Positions 30,171 through 38,779 of a stretch of 64,000 nucleotides of DNA are shown in pieces. Origin of the DNA: CAWHJN01 sp963829705 (lineage in GTDB: Bacteria; Bacteroidota; Rhodothermia; Rhodothermales; BA12); contig CAWHJN010000001.1 in the NCBI GenBank assembly GCA_963829705.1, positions 558,001 through 622,000 of the forward strand, written 5' to 3'. Under the pieces are notes generated by a model, which had not been told where the DNA came from, ran no database searches, and saw nothing but the letters and a program-made list of their open reading frames with translations. The stretch's first letter is position 1. Every line of letters begins with the position of its first letter. A program made the translations under genes and the position numbers.

Positions 30171-30195
30171 TCCCACCACCCCAGCTCTTCCCATC

Positions 30196-30795
30196 ATGAC
30201 CCTCCCTTTGGACACGAACCTCTCGCTCCGCGTGCTCGGCTTCGCCGGCAGCCTCCGCCACGGCTCCTACAACCGCGCCCTCCTGCGCGCCGCCGCCGAA
30301 CTGGCTCCCGACGGGATGCAGATCGACACGTTCGACCTCGCCGGGATCCCGCTCTACAACGGCGACCTCGACCGGGAGGGGCAGCGGCCCGAGGCCGTCG
30401 AGCGCTTCAAAGAGGCCATCGCCGAGGCCGACGCCCTCCTCATCGCCACGCCGGAGTACAATTACGCCGTCCCCGGCGTGCTCGTCAATGCGCTCGACTG
30501 GGCCTCGCGCCCGGCCCTTCGCTCGCCGCTGGCGGGGACGCCTGTCGCGATCATGGGCGCCGCCCCCGGCGTGATCGGGACGGCGCGGGGGCAGGAGCAC
30601 CTCAAGCTCATCCTCCTCGCCACGCAGTCACTCGTGATGCCACATCCGGGTGTGGTGGTGAACCAGGCCGCCGGCAAGTTCGACGAGGGCCGCCTTACCG
30701 ACGAGCGGACCCGCGCGTTTCTCCAGGACTTTCTCGGTGCGCTCCAGGACTTCGTCCACCGCGTCGGGGATCCCGCCCCTGCCTCGGCTCCGTAA
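30196..30795 (+). CDS. NADPH-dependent FMN reductase (ChrR/ArsH-type flavodoxin fold)
   Basis: 199 residues. FAGSLRHGSYNRALLRAA is the FMN phosphate loop, and TPEYNYAVPGVLVNALDWAS the second FMN motif of two-electron quinone/azo/chromate reductases. Two-electron reduction avoids semiquinone radicals, fitting the island. ATG 30196 is the only start compatible with the fold, 25 nt after the VOC stop. Confidence 0.92.
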   Translation: MTLPLDTNLSLRVLGFAGSLRHGSYNRALLRAAAELAPDGMQIDTFDLAGIPLYNGDLDREGQRPEAVERFKEAIAEADALLIATPEYNYAVPGVLVNALDWASRPALRSPLAGTPVAIMGAAPGVIGTARGQEHLKLILLATQSLVMPHPGVVVNQAAGKFDEGRLTDERTRAFLQDFLGALQDFVHRVGDPAPASAP

Positions 30796-30838
30796 GGCTC
30801 GCCCTTCTCTTCCACTTGACGTCACCCCCCGATCCCCC

Positions 30839-31540
30839 ATGAACGTTGAGATCTATTCCGACATCGCCTGCCCCTGGTGCTACATCGGCGAGCGGCGGTT
30901 CGCCCGAGCGCTGGCAGCCTTCCCTCAGGCCGAGCACGTGAAGGTCGCCTTCCGCCCCTACCAGCTCGACCCGTCGCTGCCCGCGACGCCTCAGCCCCTG
31001 AAGGACCGGCTCCAGGCGAAATTCGGCCCGCGCCTGGAGGCCACGCTTCGGCACACGGCGGCAGCGGCGCAGGAGGAAGGTCTCGACCTCCGCTTCGACG
31101 AGGCCCTGGCCGTCAACACGTTCGCCGCCCACCGACTCCTCCGGCTCGCCCTGCAGGAGTACGGCGCGGAGGCGCAGCGGGAGCTGGCTCAACGGCTCTT
31201 CGAGGCCCACTTCACGCGCGGCGCCGACGTCGCCGACCCCGACGTGCTCACGCGGCTCGGCGTGGAAGCAGGTCTGGAGCGCGAGCGGGTGGCGGCTTAC
31301 CTCGCCTCAGACGACGGCGCGGAAGAGGTGCAGGAGGAGATCGCCCACGCGCAGCGCCTCGGCATCCGGGCCGTGCCCACCTTCGTCTTCGACGGCCGGT
31401 CCGCCGTTCAGGGCGCGCAGCCTGCCTCGGCGTTCCTCCAGGTGCTGGAGGAGGCGTGGGCTGAGCAGCACGAGGAACCCGCGCCATCCGTGACAGAGCC
31501 TCCGGCGGATACCTGTACAGACGGCACGTGCGCCACCTGA
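30839..31540 (+). CDS. DsbA-family oxidoreductase, FrnE-like
   Basis: 233 residues, no signal peptide, so cytosolic. The thioredoxin-fold motif CPWC is at residues 11-14 (SDIACPWCYIGE), with the cis-Pro loop GIRAVPTFVFDGR and helical insert. FrnE-like proteins are disulfide isomerases or glutathione-linked reductases induced by oxidative stress. The tail TCTDGTC adds two extra cysteines at the C-terminus, possibly a resolving pair. Last gene of the plus-strand island, 43 nt after the FMN reductase. Confidence 0.9.
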   Translation: MNVEIYSDIACPWCYIGERRFARALAAFPQAEHVKVAFRPYQLDPSLPATPQPLKDRLQAKFGPRLEATLRHTAAAAQEEGLDLRFDEALAVNTFAAHRLLRLALQEYGAEAQRELAQRLFEAHFTRGADVADPDVLTRLGVEAGLERERVAAYLASDDGAEEVQEEIAHAQRLGIRAVPTFVFDGRSAVQGAQPASAFLQVLEEAWAEQHEEPAPSVTEPPADTCTDGTCAT

Positions 31541-31864
31541 GGCGGGCGCCCTGATCGAGACTCTCGTGCACGGCGGAGGCCACTTCCCTGCTCGGCCACG
31601 CCTACGTGCCCTTCCCGGTCGAGATCAAATCGGCGCGTCACCTGCTCGTCCTCTTCGATCCCCCCTCAGGGTGCCTGAACCGGCTCGAAGAGGCTATGAA
31701 CTCCGTGCCCCTATCAGGCTGCCCAGTGCCCAGATAAGAGGTCGTGGGGCGAGGGTGCCCTTTGTCTCGGGCAGACGCTTAAGTCAAGCGCGTGAGACGC
31801 GATACAACAGGCGCGGTGCATCCGCTGCCCTGTATCACCCTCCATTCTCTCATTTCCCCGCCCC
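31541..31864. other. Intergenic stretch, possible gene fragment
   Basis: Mostly featureless. A plus-strand segment near 31579-31662 reads SLLGHAYVPFPVEIKSARHL, looks coding-like but has no start or continuation, and was not recognised. The end presumably holds the promoter of the lamin-tail gene. Confidence 0.35.
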
Positions 31865-33025
31865 ATGAACCGCTGTACTGCTACGACCCTGGCCCTCTTG
31901 GTACTCTTTCTGCTCGCAGCACCAAGCCGCGCGCAGCAACCCGGCGACATCGTCATCACCGAAGTGCTCGTCAATCCCGGTGGCACCATCACGGATGCCT
32001 ACGGCGAGTGGTTCGAACTCCACAACAACACCAACCATCCGATCAACCTCCAAAACTGGTTTGTGCAAGACTCGGCGGCCTCAGGGCTGCGCCCGATGCA
32101 CAAGATCACCGCGTCGCTCGTCATCGCCGAGCATGGCTTCGTCGTGCTGGGCAACTCGACGAACACGACGGACAACGGCGGCGTGACGGTGGACTACGCC
32201 TACACCAGAACCGACGAATTCGGCGGGACGTCCACTTCTTTGGCTCTCGCTAACAGCCTCGATGCCATCCGCATCATCGCGCCGGACAGCGTCACGGTGA
32301 TCGACCGCGTCAAATACGCCGCTGCTGCGATCTCCGCTCAGAACGGCATCAGCCGGGAGCTCAAGGACGTGACGCTCGACAACCACAACATGGACGGCGC
32401 CAACTGGGTCGCTGCGGAGGTCTTTACCGTCTACGGGCCGGGCGGACGCGGAACGCCGGGTGTAGCCGGGCAGACGACCGGCATGCTGCCCGTCGAACTC
32501 GTCGCGTTCACGGCGACGCTCGACGGCACGTCGGCTCACCTCGCCTGGTCGACGGCATCGGAAACCAACAACGCGGGTTTCGATGTCGAGCACCGCAGCG
32601 GAGCCGACTCGTTCCGGGCCGTCGGCTTCGTCCCGGGGCACGGCACGAAGCTCGAAACGTCGAGCTACGCGCAGACGGTGACGGGCTTGGCGCCTGGCAC
32701 GCACCTGTTCCGCCTGCGCCAGGTCGACTTCGACGGCGCCTTCGAATACTCCCCTGAGGTCGAACTGACGCTGGAGGCCGATGGCCTCGCGCTCGCACTC
32801 GTCGGGCTTCCGGCTTCCGAGGCGCTGCGCGGCACGCTGATCGTTCCGAACGCGGGGTCTGCACGTGTAACGCTCTACGACGTGCTGGGGCGCAAGCAGG
32901 CCGAGCAGGACGTGCCGGCCGGGGCGTTCACGTTTGACGTGTCGACCTTTGCGGCAGGCAGCTACGTGCTGCGCGTCGAATCGGGTTCGCAGGCGATCAC
33001 GCGCAGCGTTTCGGTGCTGCGCTGA
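31865..33025 (+). CDS. Secreted lamin-tail-domain protein with T9SS signal
   Basis: 386 residues. Signal peptide ending APSRAQ. A lamin-tail (LTD) domain spans about residues 27-160: ITEVLVNPGGTITDAYGEWF followed by ELHNNTNHPINLQNW. An Ig-like segment (PVELVAFTATLDGTSAHLAW, STASETNNAGFDVEHR) is typical of T9SS proteins, and a sorting domain with VTLYDVLGRKQAEQDVPAG ends it. Bacterial LTD proteins are often surface-attached or nuclease-associated; here no catalytic domain is present. A terminator follows directly. It is flanked by degraded sequence on both sides. Confidence 0.82.
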   Translation: MNRCTATTLALLVLFLLAAPSRAQQPGDIVITEVLVNPGGTITDAYGEWFELHNNTNHPINLQNWFVQDSAASGLRPMHKITASLVIAEHGFVVLGNSTNTTDNGGVTVDYAYTRTDEFGGTSTSLALANSLDAIRIIAPDSVTVIDRVKYAAAAISAQNGISRELKDVTLDNHNMDGANWVAAEVFTVYGPGGRGTPGVAGQTTGMLPVELVAFTATLDGTSAHLAWSTASETNNAGFDVEHRSGADSFRAVGFVPGHGTKLETSSYAQTVTGLAPGTHLFRLRQVDFDGAFEYSPEVELTLEADGLALALVGLPASEALRGTLIVPNAGSARVTLYDVLGRKQAEQDVPAGAFTFDVSTFAAGSYVLRVESGSQAITRSVSVLR

Positions 33026-33052
33026 TCGGCACGCACTTTGGCGAAGGCAAAA

Positions 33053-33087
33053 CCCCGGGGAGGTATACACTTCCTCGGGGCTTTTTT
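33053..33087 (+). terminator. Rho-independent terminator of the lamin-tail gene
   Basis: CCCCG...AGG pairs with CCT CGGGG (33053-33063/33073-33080) with a small bulge, followed by C and six T (33082-33087). Confidence 0.8.
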
Positions 33088-33476
33088 CGCTTGGCTTGCT
33101 GGAGTACGGTGCTGTGCGCGTGTACCCTGATCCCCTGTATCACTTCACCAACACGAACGAGCGGCTTGGAACGCCTCACCCTCCAGGCAGAAGCGGGCGT
33201 GCGGTCTGGCTGAGGGGCCGGCACGCCGGGATCCCTCGGGGTGAGGTTCCGAACGCCCGTGAGTGCGCCGCCCACGACGTCCGCGACAAAGACGTCCCCG
33301 GCTCCATCATCGCGTTGCGAGAGGAAGGCGATACGGGCTCCGTCGGGTGACCAGGAAACCTCCCCGGCCAGCCCCTCCACGGGACCGAGCGGATTCGGCA
33401 CGGGTGGCGCCCCTTCGAGCACCATCAGGCGCGACGGCTCCTCGGCGCTGCACTAGGCTGCGACGCCAATGGCGGT
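33088..33476 (-). pseudogene. TolB/WD40-like (PD40) beta-propeller fragment
   Basis: On the minus strand about 33230-33425 reads GEVSWSPDGARIAFLSQRDD and then GDVFVADVVGGALTGVRNLT, one and a half PD40 blades as in TolB or S9 peptidase N-domains. No plausible start, no further blades, and the frame soon turns into junk. It is a leftover of a larger gene. The rest of this interval shows nothing. Confidence 0.55.
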
Positions 33477-35552
33477 TCATCGCGCCTGCGCTGCTCCAAA
33501 CCGTACCCGGGGGTATACCACGCGCCCCTCCTCTTCATTCGGGGCGCGGTACGCTCCATCAACACGCCATGAGTAAGCGTAACGCCCCTCCGTTAGCGCC
33601 ACCTCCACCACCCACTGCCCCCCCACGAACACAGCAGGCAACTGCTTCGGTGTGACCCCGACCAGAAAGACCTCCTGCGCCTCGGGTGCTTCCAGCACGA
33701 ATCGGACAACATCACCCCGGTGGCGCCGCAGCAGCAGCCTATGGTCTGGATCGACGAGCACGTCGGTTGCTAGGAGCCCATCGAGATCCAAGACGGTCTC
33801 GCGCGCTGTAATTCTATGAGTGCGCCGAAGGGGACCGTTCGGCGTCACAAGGTCCATCTCCAGCGTGAGCGGATAAACGCGCCCTTGCTGCGTAATGACG
33901 AGCCGCTGCCCGTCGAGCCTTGCGTCGAGGTCGGGAAGGGCCGACTCTTCAAGCCATGGACGCAGAAATGGCTCCACATCGAAGCCTGCGGCGGCGCTCA
34001 TCGCATGGATGAACGCCTCCACGGTCGCTGGTGTGTTTAGAGGCAAGCTCACATAGGCGCGCATCCCGGCATTGAAGGCCTCCTCCCCGACGGCGTCGCG
34101 CAGCATGCGCAGCACCCAGGCCCCTTTGGCGTACGATACGCCTCCATTGTGCGTATCACCGAGGAGGCTCACCTGGCCGTCGTAACCACCCAGCATGTAG
34201 CGCATCCGCTGGCGCTCCCAGAACGCGCGCTCCACTTCAGGACCGAACTCGTCGGCCAGCACGAGCGCTTCAGCGAAGGTCGCCCATCCTTCTGAAAGAG
34301 AGAGGGCACCGGTACCCGTTGGATTTGTCCAGTTGTGCGCCACCTCATGGCCCAGGTAATGGCTGGGCGCGGCACCGACCTGCACCAGCGCGCCTCCACG
34401 CTCGCCCGCCCCGATCACGTTTCCCGATCGGAAATGCCAGCCGTAACTGCTGGCTCCCCGCACCTGTACGAGCGCCACATTGCGCCCGCTCGGCTCTCCG
34501 AAGCGCGTGCTGAGCACCCGGTGAATCCGCTCCAGCATCGCTTCGATCTCACTCCGTTCGGGCTCGAATCCTTCACCGAAGTAGAGCCCGGCCTGGAATG
34601 ACCCGAGCGGGCGGTGGGTAGACTGCCAGTCGCGGTCGTAGAAGAGGCTCAGGCCAGACAGGGGGCGCTCCGAACGGGCATGGATCCACCGCTTGGCTTC
34701 CACCACCGTTTCGGCCTGCACTACGCTGGTGACCACCTGAACATCCACAGGAGCGCTCAGCGTGAGGGTGAAGTCGGCTAGTCCAGCGGCTACGCCGGTG
34801 CTGAAGCCCGGATGCCAGTAATGTTGGTCGCGGACGTGCCCGAACGTCTCACCGAAGTGGCTGAAGTTGCCGTTCTCTGCACCCTCTCGGCTGCGTTCGA
34901 GCCCGTAAACGAGGCACAGCCGGTGGCGTCCAACGGGTAAGTGTACCCAGAGCAGGCCCGCATCGAATCGGTACGGAAGGGCCGCCCCCGCCACGCTCAC
35001 ACTGTCGATCCGAATGGCGCGGTTGAGGTAGACCCAGAACCCGCCAGGATCGTTCACCGAGATGTCGAGGGTGTCGCGCACGTGAAGTCCTTCACCTGGC
35101 TGGAGCATTACCGTGAGCGTTTGGGCATCTATCTCGTTATCCATCTCGATGCCTACTCGCCGCACCAGCCGCCATCCATCCGGCCCGCGTGCTGCCTCGT
35201 ACAACCCGGTAAACAACCGGCCCAGGGCGCTCTCCTGACCGGCGTTGCCCATCCGCGGATACCCAGCCAAGTAAAGCAGCGCCCGGTTAGAGTCGGCGCG
35301 CACGACTTCCGCTGCGGCTCCGACGAGCGGCCAATCGTACTCGTCAGCCCAGTTCACGAGCTGCTCACCGTCGGCGTCAGGATAGATCTGGGAAAACTGC
35401 TCTGCCTGCCGGGTCTCGAGCGTGCTTAAGACCTGCCGGGCCAGAGCGGCAGCGGTAGGCGCCGAACCTTGTGCATCTGGGGTTTGAGCGGAAGCCGCTT
35501 GGCCCCAGATCAGCAAAACAAGCACTGTGAAACGTGCGATGAGGTCGGCCAT
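33477..35552 (-). CDS. Exported gluzincin peptidase (M1/M61-like) with C-terminal E-set domain
   Basis: 691 residues from ATG 35552. The signal peptide ends at QAASAQ. A beta-rich region is followed by the zinc site HEVAHNW (about residues 392-398) and the third ligand likely in LSEGWATFAE. The gap from HExxH to the first Glu is 14 residues, shorter than the 18 of M1 enzymes. SYGWHFRSGNVIG may replace the M1 GAMEN strand. The last 80 residues (VRFVLEAPEAQEVFLVGVTP, then WVVEVALTEGRYAYSWRVDG) resemble the AMPK/CBM48-type glycogen-binding fold. Probably a periplasmic or surface aminopeptidase. Confidence 0.78.
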   Translation of the reverse strand: MADLIARFTVLVLLIWGQAASAQTPDAQGSAPTAAALARQVLSTLETRQAEQFSQIYPDADGEQLVNWADEYDWPLVGAAAEVVRADSNRALLYLAGYPRMGNAGQESALGRLFTGLYEAARGPDGWRLVRRVGIEMDNEIDAQTLTVMLQPGEGLHVRDTLDISVNDPGGFWVYLNRAIRIDSVSVAGAALPYRFDAGLLWVHLPVGRHRLCLVYGLERSREGAENGNFSHFGETFGHVRDQHYWHPGFSTGVAAGLADFTLTLSAPVDVQVVTSVVQAETVVEAKRWIHARSERPLSGLSLFYDRDWQSTHRPLGSFQAGLYFGEGFEPERSEIEAMLERIHRVLSTRFGEPSGRNVALVQVRGASSYGWHFRSGNVIGAGERGGALVQVGAAPSHYLGHEVAHNWTNPTGTGALSLSEGWATFAEALVLADEFGPEVERAFWERQRMRYMLGGYDGQVSLLGDTHNGGVSYAKGAWVLRMLRDAVGEEAFNAGMRAYVSLPLNTPATVEAFIHAMSAAAGFDVEPFLRPWLEESALPDLDARLDGQRLVITQQGRVYPLTLEMDLVTPNGPLRRTHRITARETVLDLDGLLATDVLVDPDHRLLLRRHRGDVVRFVLEAPEAQEVFLVGVTPKQLPAVFVGGQWVVEVALTEGRYAYSWRVDGAYRAPNEEEGRVVYPRVRFGAAQAR

Positions 35553-36003
35553 GAACGCGATAGGAATGGACGGTATAATTTCGGATGTGCCTACCAGCGG
35601 CGCCTGGGTCATAGTGCCTATATCGGAGCAGCCGAAGGCAGCTCGGCGTCGATACCAACGAGCGCTGTACGTCTTCCCGTTGCTTCCCCCTTTCCCGTTT
35701 GCTGCTGCCGTAGATGAGCAGCAGGCTATCTGCACGCTCGGCGAGGCCGCCGACGCCTACCGCAATGCCTGCCAGCCCGAACATTCCAGGCTCCTCACGC
35801 TACAGGTCTCGGCCTGCTTCAGCAGAATGAGCACATGTATGCGGCGTAGCCTGAACTGATTGCGGAACGACCAGGGCTGATGCCTCTCCCGGCCAACAAA
35901 GACGGCCTCAGAATGCACGCAAACGCTGCTTCTGAGGCCGTTTACTGAGGACCTCCGACCAGGAGGTGTCATCCATCAGGCCTTGAAACGCGGCCTGTAC
36001 TCT
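35553..36003. other. Intergenic region with hairpin and IS-like repeat
   Basis: 450 nt between the peptidase and lipoprotein genes. It contains the peptidase promoter on the minus strand, a perfect hairpin at 35902-35941 and repeat copy B at 35956-36010. No gene in it could be supported. Confidence 0.5.
35902..35941. terminator. Perfect 11-bp hairpin, likely bidirectional terminator
   Basis: ACGGCCTCAGA (35902-35912) pairs with TCTGAGGCCGT (35931-35941) across an 18-nt loop. On the minus strand it is followed by CTTTGTTGG, about 60 nt after the stop of the lipoprotein gene that ends the long secreted-protein cluster. Confidence 0.65.
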
Positions 36004-36010
36004 TCACAAC
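35956..36010. repeat. Dispersed repeat copy B (related to 49774-49831)
   Basis: Shares CGACYAGGAGGTG..., TTGAAACG.GG.CTGTA.TCTTCACA and AC in the same order with the copy at 49774-49831. It runs into the stop codon of the lipoprotein gene. The other copy lies about 100 nt from an IS3-transposase remnant, so it may be an IS end. Confidence 0.6.
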
Positions 36011-36525
36011 GTACGGGCATCGAACTGACCCTTGAGGGTGACCTCGCCAAGCTCATCAAGGTCCCCGTCGAGTGCGGTTCCTGTAAATTCAAAGGTGCCC
36101 ACGAGCCGGTTTGCGGACGACGTCGTGAAGGTCACGGAGCCTGCATCTGCGTTCACGATAACGGTTGCTTTGCCGCTTTCTACAACGGTGTAGAGTGTAT
36201 AGATGCCCTCGTCGCCTCCCAGGACGCGGGTGCCGGAAGGCTCGTCGTCCTCGAAGCCGACAAAGGAGACGGCTTTGAAGTTGTTGCCGGCGGGGGCCAT
36301 CGGACCGCCGTTGACGAGTGTGATGATGAAGCCGCCGGTGTCCTCCGGGACGAAGACGGCGCTGCCGCTAAATGTGTCGTTGAGCGCGCCGGCCAGGGTG
36401 ACCTGCGCCGAGCCGACGAAGTCATCAGGGCCCTCTCTGTCGTCGTTGCCGCCGGAGTCGCAGGCAGAGAGTACGAGGAGAAAGCAGGCGAGCGAGAGAA
36501 CGCGGTGGAGCGTGAAAGGAGACAT
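36004..36525 (-). CDS. Small lipoprotein of unknown function
   Basis: 173 residues. Signal peptide with lipobox LVLSAC, followed by the acidic spacer DSGGNDDREGPDD that in Bacteroidota often sends lipoproteins to the surface. The rest looks like a small beta-sandwich (VTLAGALNDTFSGSAVFVPE, GTFEFTGTALDGDLDELGEV). Not recognised. Last gene of the co-directional cluster; the stop lies inside repeat copy B. Confidence 0.7.
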   Translation of the reverse strand: MSPFTLHRVLSLACFLLVLSACDSGGNDDREGPDDFVGSAQVTLAGALNDTFSGSAVFVPEDTGGFIITLVNGGPMAPAGNNFKAVSFVGFEDDEPSGTRVLGGDEGIYTLYTVVESGKATVIVNADAGSVTFTTSSANRLVGTFEFTGTALDGDLDELGEVTLKGQFDARTL

Positions 36526-36586
36526 GGTTGTTGTGGTTTTGGTAGAGTTGTCAGGGTCGATGGCCCGGCACAGGTAGAGCCGTGGA

Positions 36587-37489
36587 TTAGTTGAAAAGCG
36601 CGAGGAAGCGGGCGTCGAGCGCATCGCGGTGACGCCGATACCAGGCGACGTTGGCGCGGCGGCGGTCGGCCTCGGCTGGCGTGGCAGCGACCAAATCCAG
36701 CATGCCGGACTCTTCATACACTGCGTCGGCGGAGACGGCCAGGAGCGCGTCGCGGATGGCTTCCCACGACTCTGCCGAAAGCCGGGCCTGGCGCAGCGCA
36801 TCTGGCAGCCGCTCGGACGTTCCGGCCACGGCTCCTGTGCCCGCAGAGGTAGCGAGAGCATCGAGTTCGCCCCTCACCATGACGGTGAGGATCGGCACGT
36901 CGCCGAGCCGGGCGCAGCCTTCCATGTGGCTCATACCCGGCGTGCGAACAAGGTGCGGGGCGGGGTTCTGAATCAGAATATCGGCCTCGGTCCGCCCATC
37001 GGGTGCCCACATCCGGACGAGGCCGTTAGACTCCCCGACCGAGAAGTCCTGGCTCCGGTACCATGCCTTCGCTGCTTTGTAATCGTCTCCTCGGAGCATG
37101 TACACCGCAGTCGTCTGCAGACCGGCCACGCCCTCCATATGCGCAGCCGAACACCGGGCATCGTAGACTGCACCGGGCGGGACGACCGCGTAGGCCGAGT
37201 GCTGGCGGATGAGGTCGAGGGCGTGCACCTCCCCGCTCCGAACCCGCGCCACGAGACGCGGCAGGTCCGTCAGGGCGGCATCGTGGAGCGCCTGAATGGA
37301 AGCCACGACCTGCACCTGCTGGCGGGCACGATCCGCCGCCTCGGCATCCAGGAGGGGGAGCACCCAGGCAAGGTCGTCGTCTTGAAAGGCCAGGGATGCG
37401 TCGGGACGCGCGATCTGGGCTTCCACGGGGCTGGTCGCCAACCCCGCGATGAGGGCCAACAGGAGGAAGCTGCGCATGGTGAACAGCAT
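36587..37489 (-). CDS. Secreted protein of unknown function
   Basis: 300 residues. Signal peptide ending SPVEAQ. Two similar Met-Glu-Gly segments, CSAAHMEGVAGLQ and GMSHMEGCARLGDVPILTV, each contain a Cys and could form a disulfide. Mostly helical, ends in basic helices. No known family recognised. 11 nt separate it from the OmpA-like gene upstream, so they share a transcript. Confidence 0.65.
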   Translation of the reverse strand: MLFTMRSFLLLALIAGLATSPVEAQIARPDASLAFQDDDLAWVLPLLDAEAADRARQQVQVVASIQALHDAALTDLPRLVARVRSGEVHALDLIRQHSAYAVVPPGAVYDARCSAAHMEGVAGLQTTAVYMLRGDDYKAAKAWYRSQDFSVGESNGLVRMWAPDGRTEADILIQNPAPHLVRTPGMSHMEGCARLGDVPILTVMVRGELDALATSAGTGAVAGTSERLPDALRQARLSAESWEAIRDALLAVSADAVYEESGMLDLVAATPAEADRRRANVAWYRRHRDALDARFLALFN

Positions 37490-37500
37490 GCTTTTTCAGG

Positions 37501-38688
37501 TTAGAGGCGGACGAGCGCGACGCGGCGGTTCTGCTGCCGCCCCTCTGCCGTGGCGTTGTCCGCCACGGGCTGGTCGGCCCCAAAGCCCCGCGCCTCCATC
37601 CGGCCGGCGGGGATGCCTCGTGCCACGAGCGCCGCCACGACCGCGTCGGCGCGGGCCTGCGACAGGGTCCTGTTGGCGTCTGCCGTCCCGGTAGTGTCGG
37701 TGTGTCCTTCCACGCGCACGCGCACGTCCGCGTTGGCTTTGAGCGACGCCGCCACCGCGTCGAGCGTCGGACCGGACTCCGGCCGGAGCGTGGCGCGGCC
37801 CGTGTCGAAGACGACGCCCGTGAGCACGAGCGGCGTGGCCGGGGTCGCCTCGGCAATCGCCGCCTTCATCTCCGGCAGGTCGCGCCCCCCCTCGGCTATC
37901 CGGAAAGCCCCGAAGTACGCCGGATAGTCCGCGTTCGCGGAAACGGCGAATGTGATGCGGCGCGAGCGCCCCAGCCCGGCCGTGGGGACGTTGGCAACGC
38001 GGGTGCCGTTGAGGTACACTTTCGCGTAATCGCCGTCGGCCATCACCTTTACCGGGAATACGGTAGTGGGCTCAAGCGTGGGCGAGAGGCCCGTTTCTAC
38101 GTGGACGTCGCCGGCGAGGCCGCCGCTCTGGGGCGAGAAGTGAATCAGCGTCGCTGCCTCCTCGACAAAGCGGATTTCCTGCGTCCAGCCCTCCGGGGCG
38201 GCCACGTCGAATTCGAGGGTAAACCGCTCGGGAAGCACGTCTGGAAGCTCGATGGCAAAACTCCCGAACGAGGTGATCCGCAGAAACCGGCGCCCCTGCC
38301 ACTCAGCCACTTCGCCGTTGGCCGATACAAAGCGGAGGCGGGTTGGGAAGTCCCCGAGTTGCTCCTCAGAAAGGTCCTCGGCAAACAGAACGCGGTCGCC
38401 GGGGACGAAGTCGTAGTTGACGAGCGCGGCAGCCGGGGCGGATGCGGAGGACGGTTCCTCCACCTCGGCGGTTGCGGGCGCTACCGGCTGCGGACGCACG
38501 GCTCCGCTGACAGCTTTGTCGATGGCCCCTGTCACGGCCTCATCGGCGCGGCGCTCCGCCTCGCGTTCCGCGGCAGCCTCGGCCCCTCGCTTTGCAGCCC
38601 TGCGGGCGCGTTCGAGCACGTTCTGCGCGCTGACCGGCTGGACGCCAAACGTCAGGAGGACGAGAAAAAGGGCGGTGATGGTTCTCAT
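37501..38688 (-). CDS. OmpA-family outer-membrane/peptidoglycan-binding protein
   Basis: 395 residues. Signal peptide ending QPVSAQ. An Ala/Arg/Glu-rich coiled coil (VLERARRAAKRGAEAAAERE) precedes a middle beta-sandwich (residues about 95-270, lectin-like YDFVPGDRVLFAEDLSEEQL). The C-terminal OmpA domain has VVFDTGRATLRPESGPTLDA and VEGHTDTTGTADANRTLSQA, which bind diaminopimelate of peptidoglycan. Similar proteins anchor envelope complexes to the wall. Confidence 0.88.
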   Translation of the reverse strand: MRTITALFLVLLTFGVQPVSAQNVLERARRAAKRGAEAAAEREAERRADEAVTGAIDKAVSGAVRPQPVAPATAEVEEPSSASAPAAALVNYDFVPGDRVLFAEDLSEEQLGDFPTRLRFVSANGEVAEWQGRRFLRITSFGSFAIELPDVLPERFTLEFDVAAPEGWTQEIRFVEEAATLIHFSPQSGGLAGDVHVETGLSPTLEPTTVFPVKVMADGDYAKVYLNGTRVANVPTAGLGRSRRITFAVSANADYPAYFGAFRIAEGGRDLPEMKAAIAEATPATPLVLTGVVFDTGRATLRPESGPTLDAVAASLKANADVRVRVEGHTDTTGTADANRTLSQARADAVVAALVARGIPAGRMEARGFGADQPVADNATAEGRQQNRRVALVRL

Positions 38689-38779
38689 AAGACTTCTACC
38701 TCAGATGGTTGGTTAGAAAAAGGAAGCAGGCTGCCGCTGTCTGTAAACCATTGGAGACCTGCCGATCTGGCGCCTCTCC

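Noticed and set aside
35377..35784. Minus-strand frame with MFGLAGIAVGVGGLAERADS
   Set aside because: Overlaps the peptidase start and its promoter, no conserved continuation, no ribosome-binding site.
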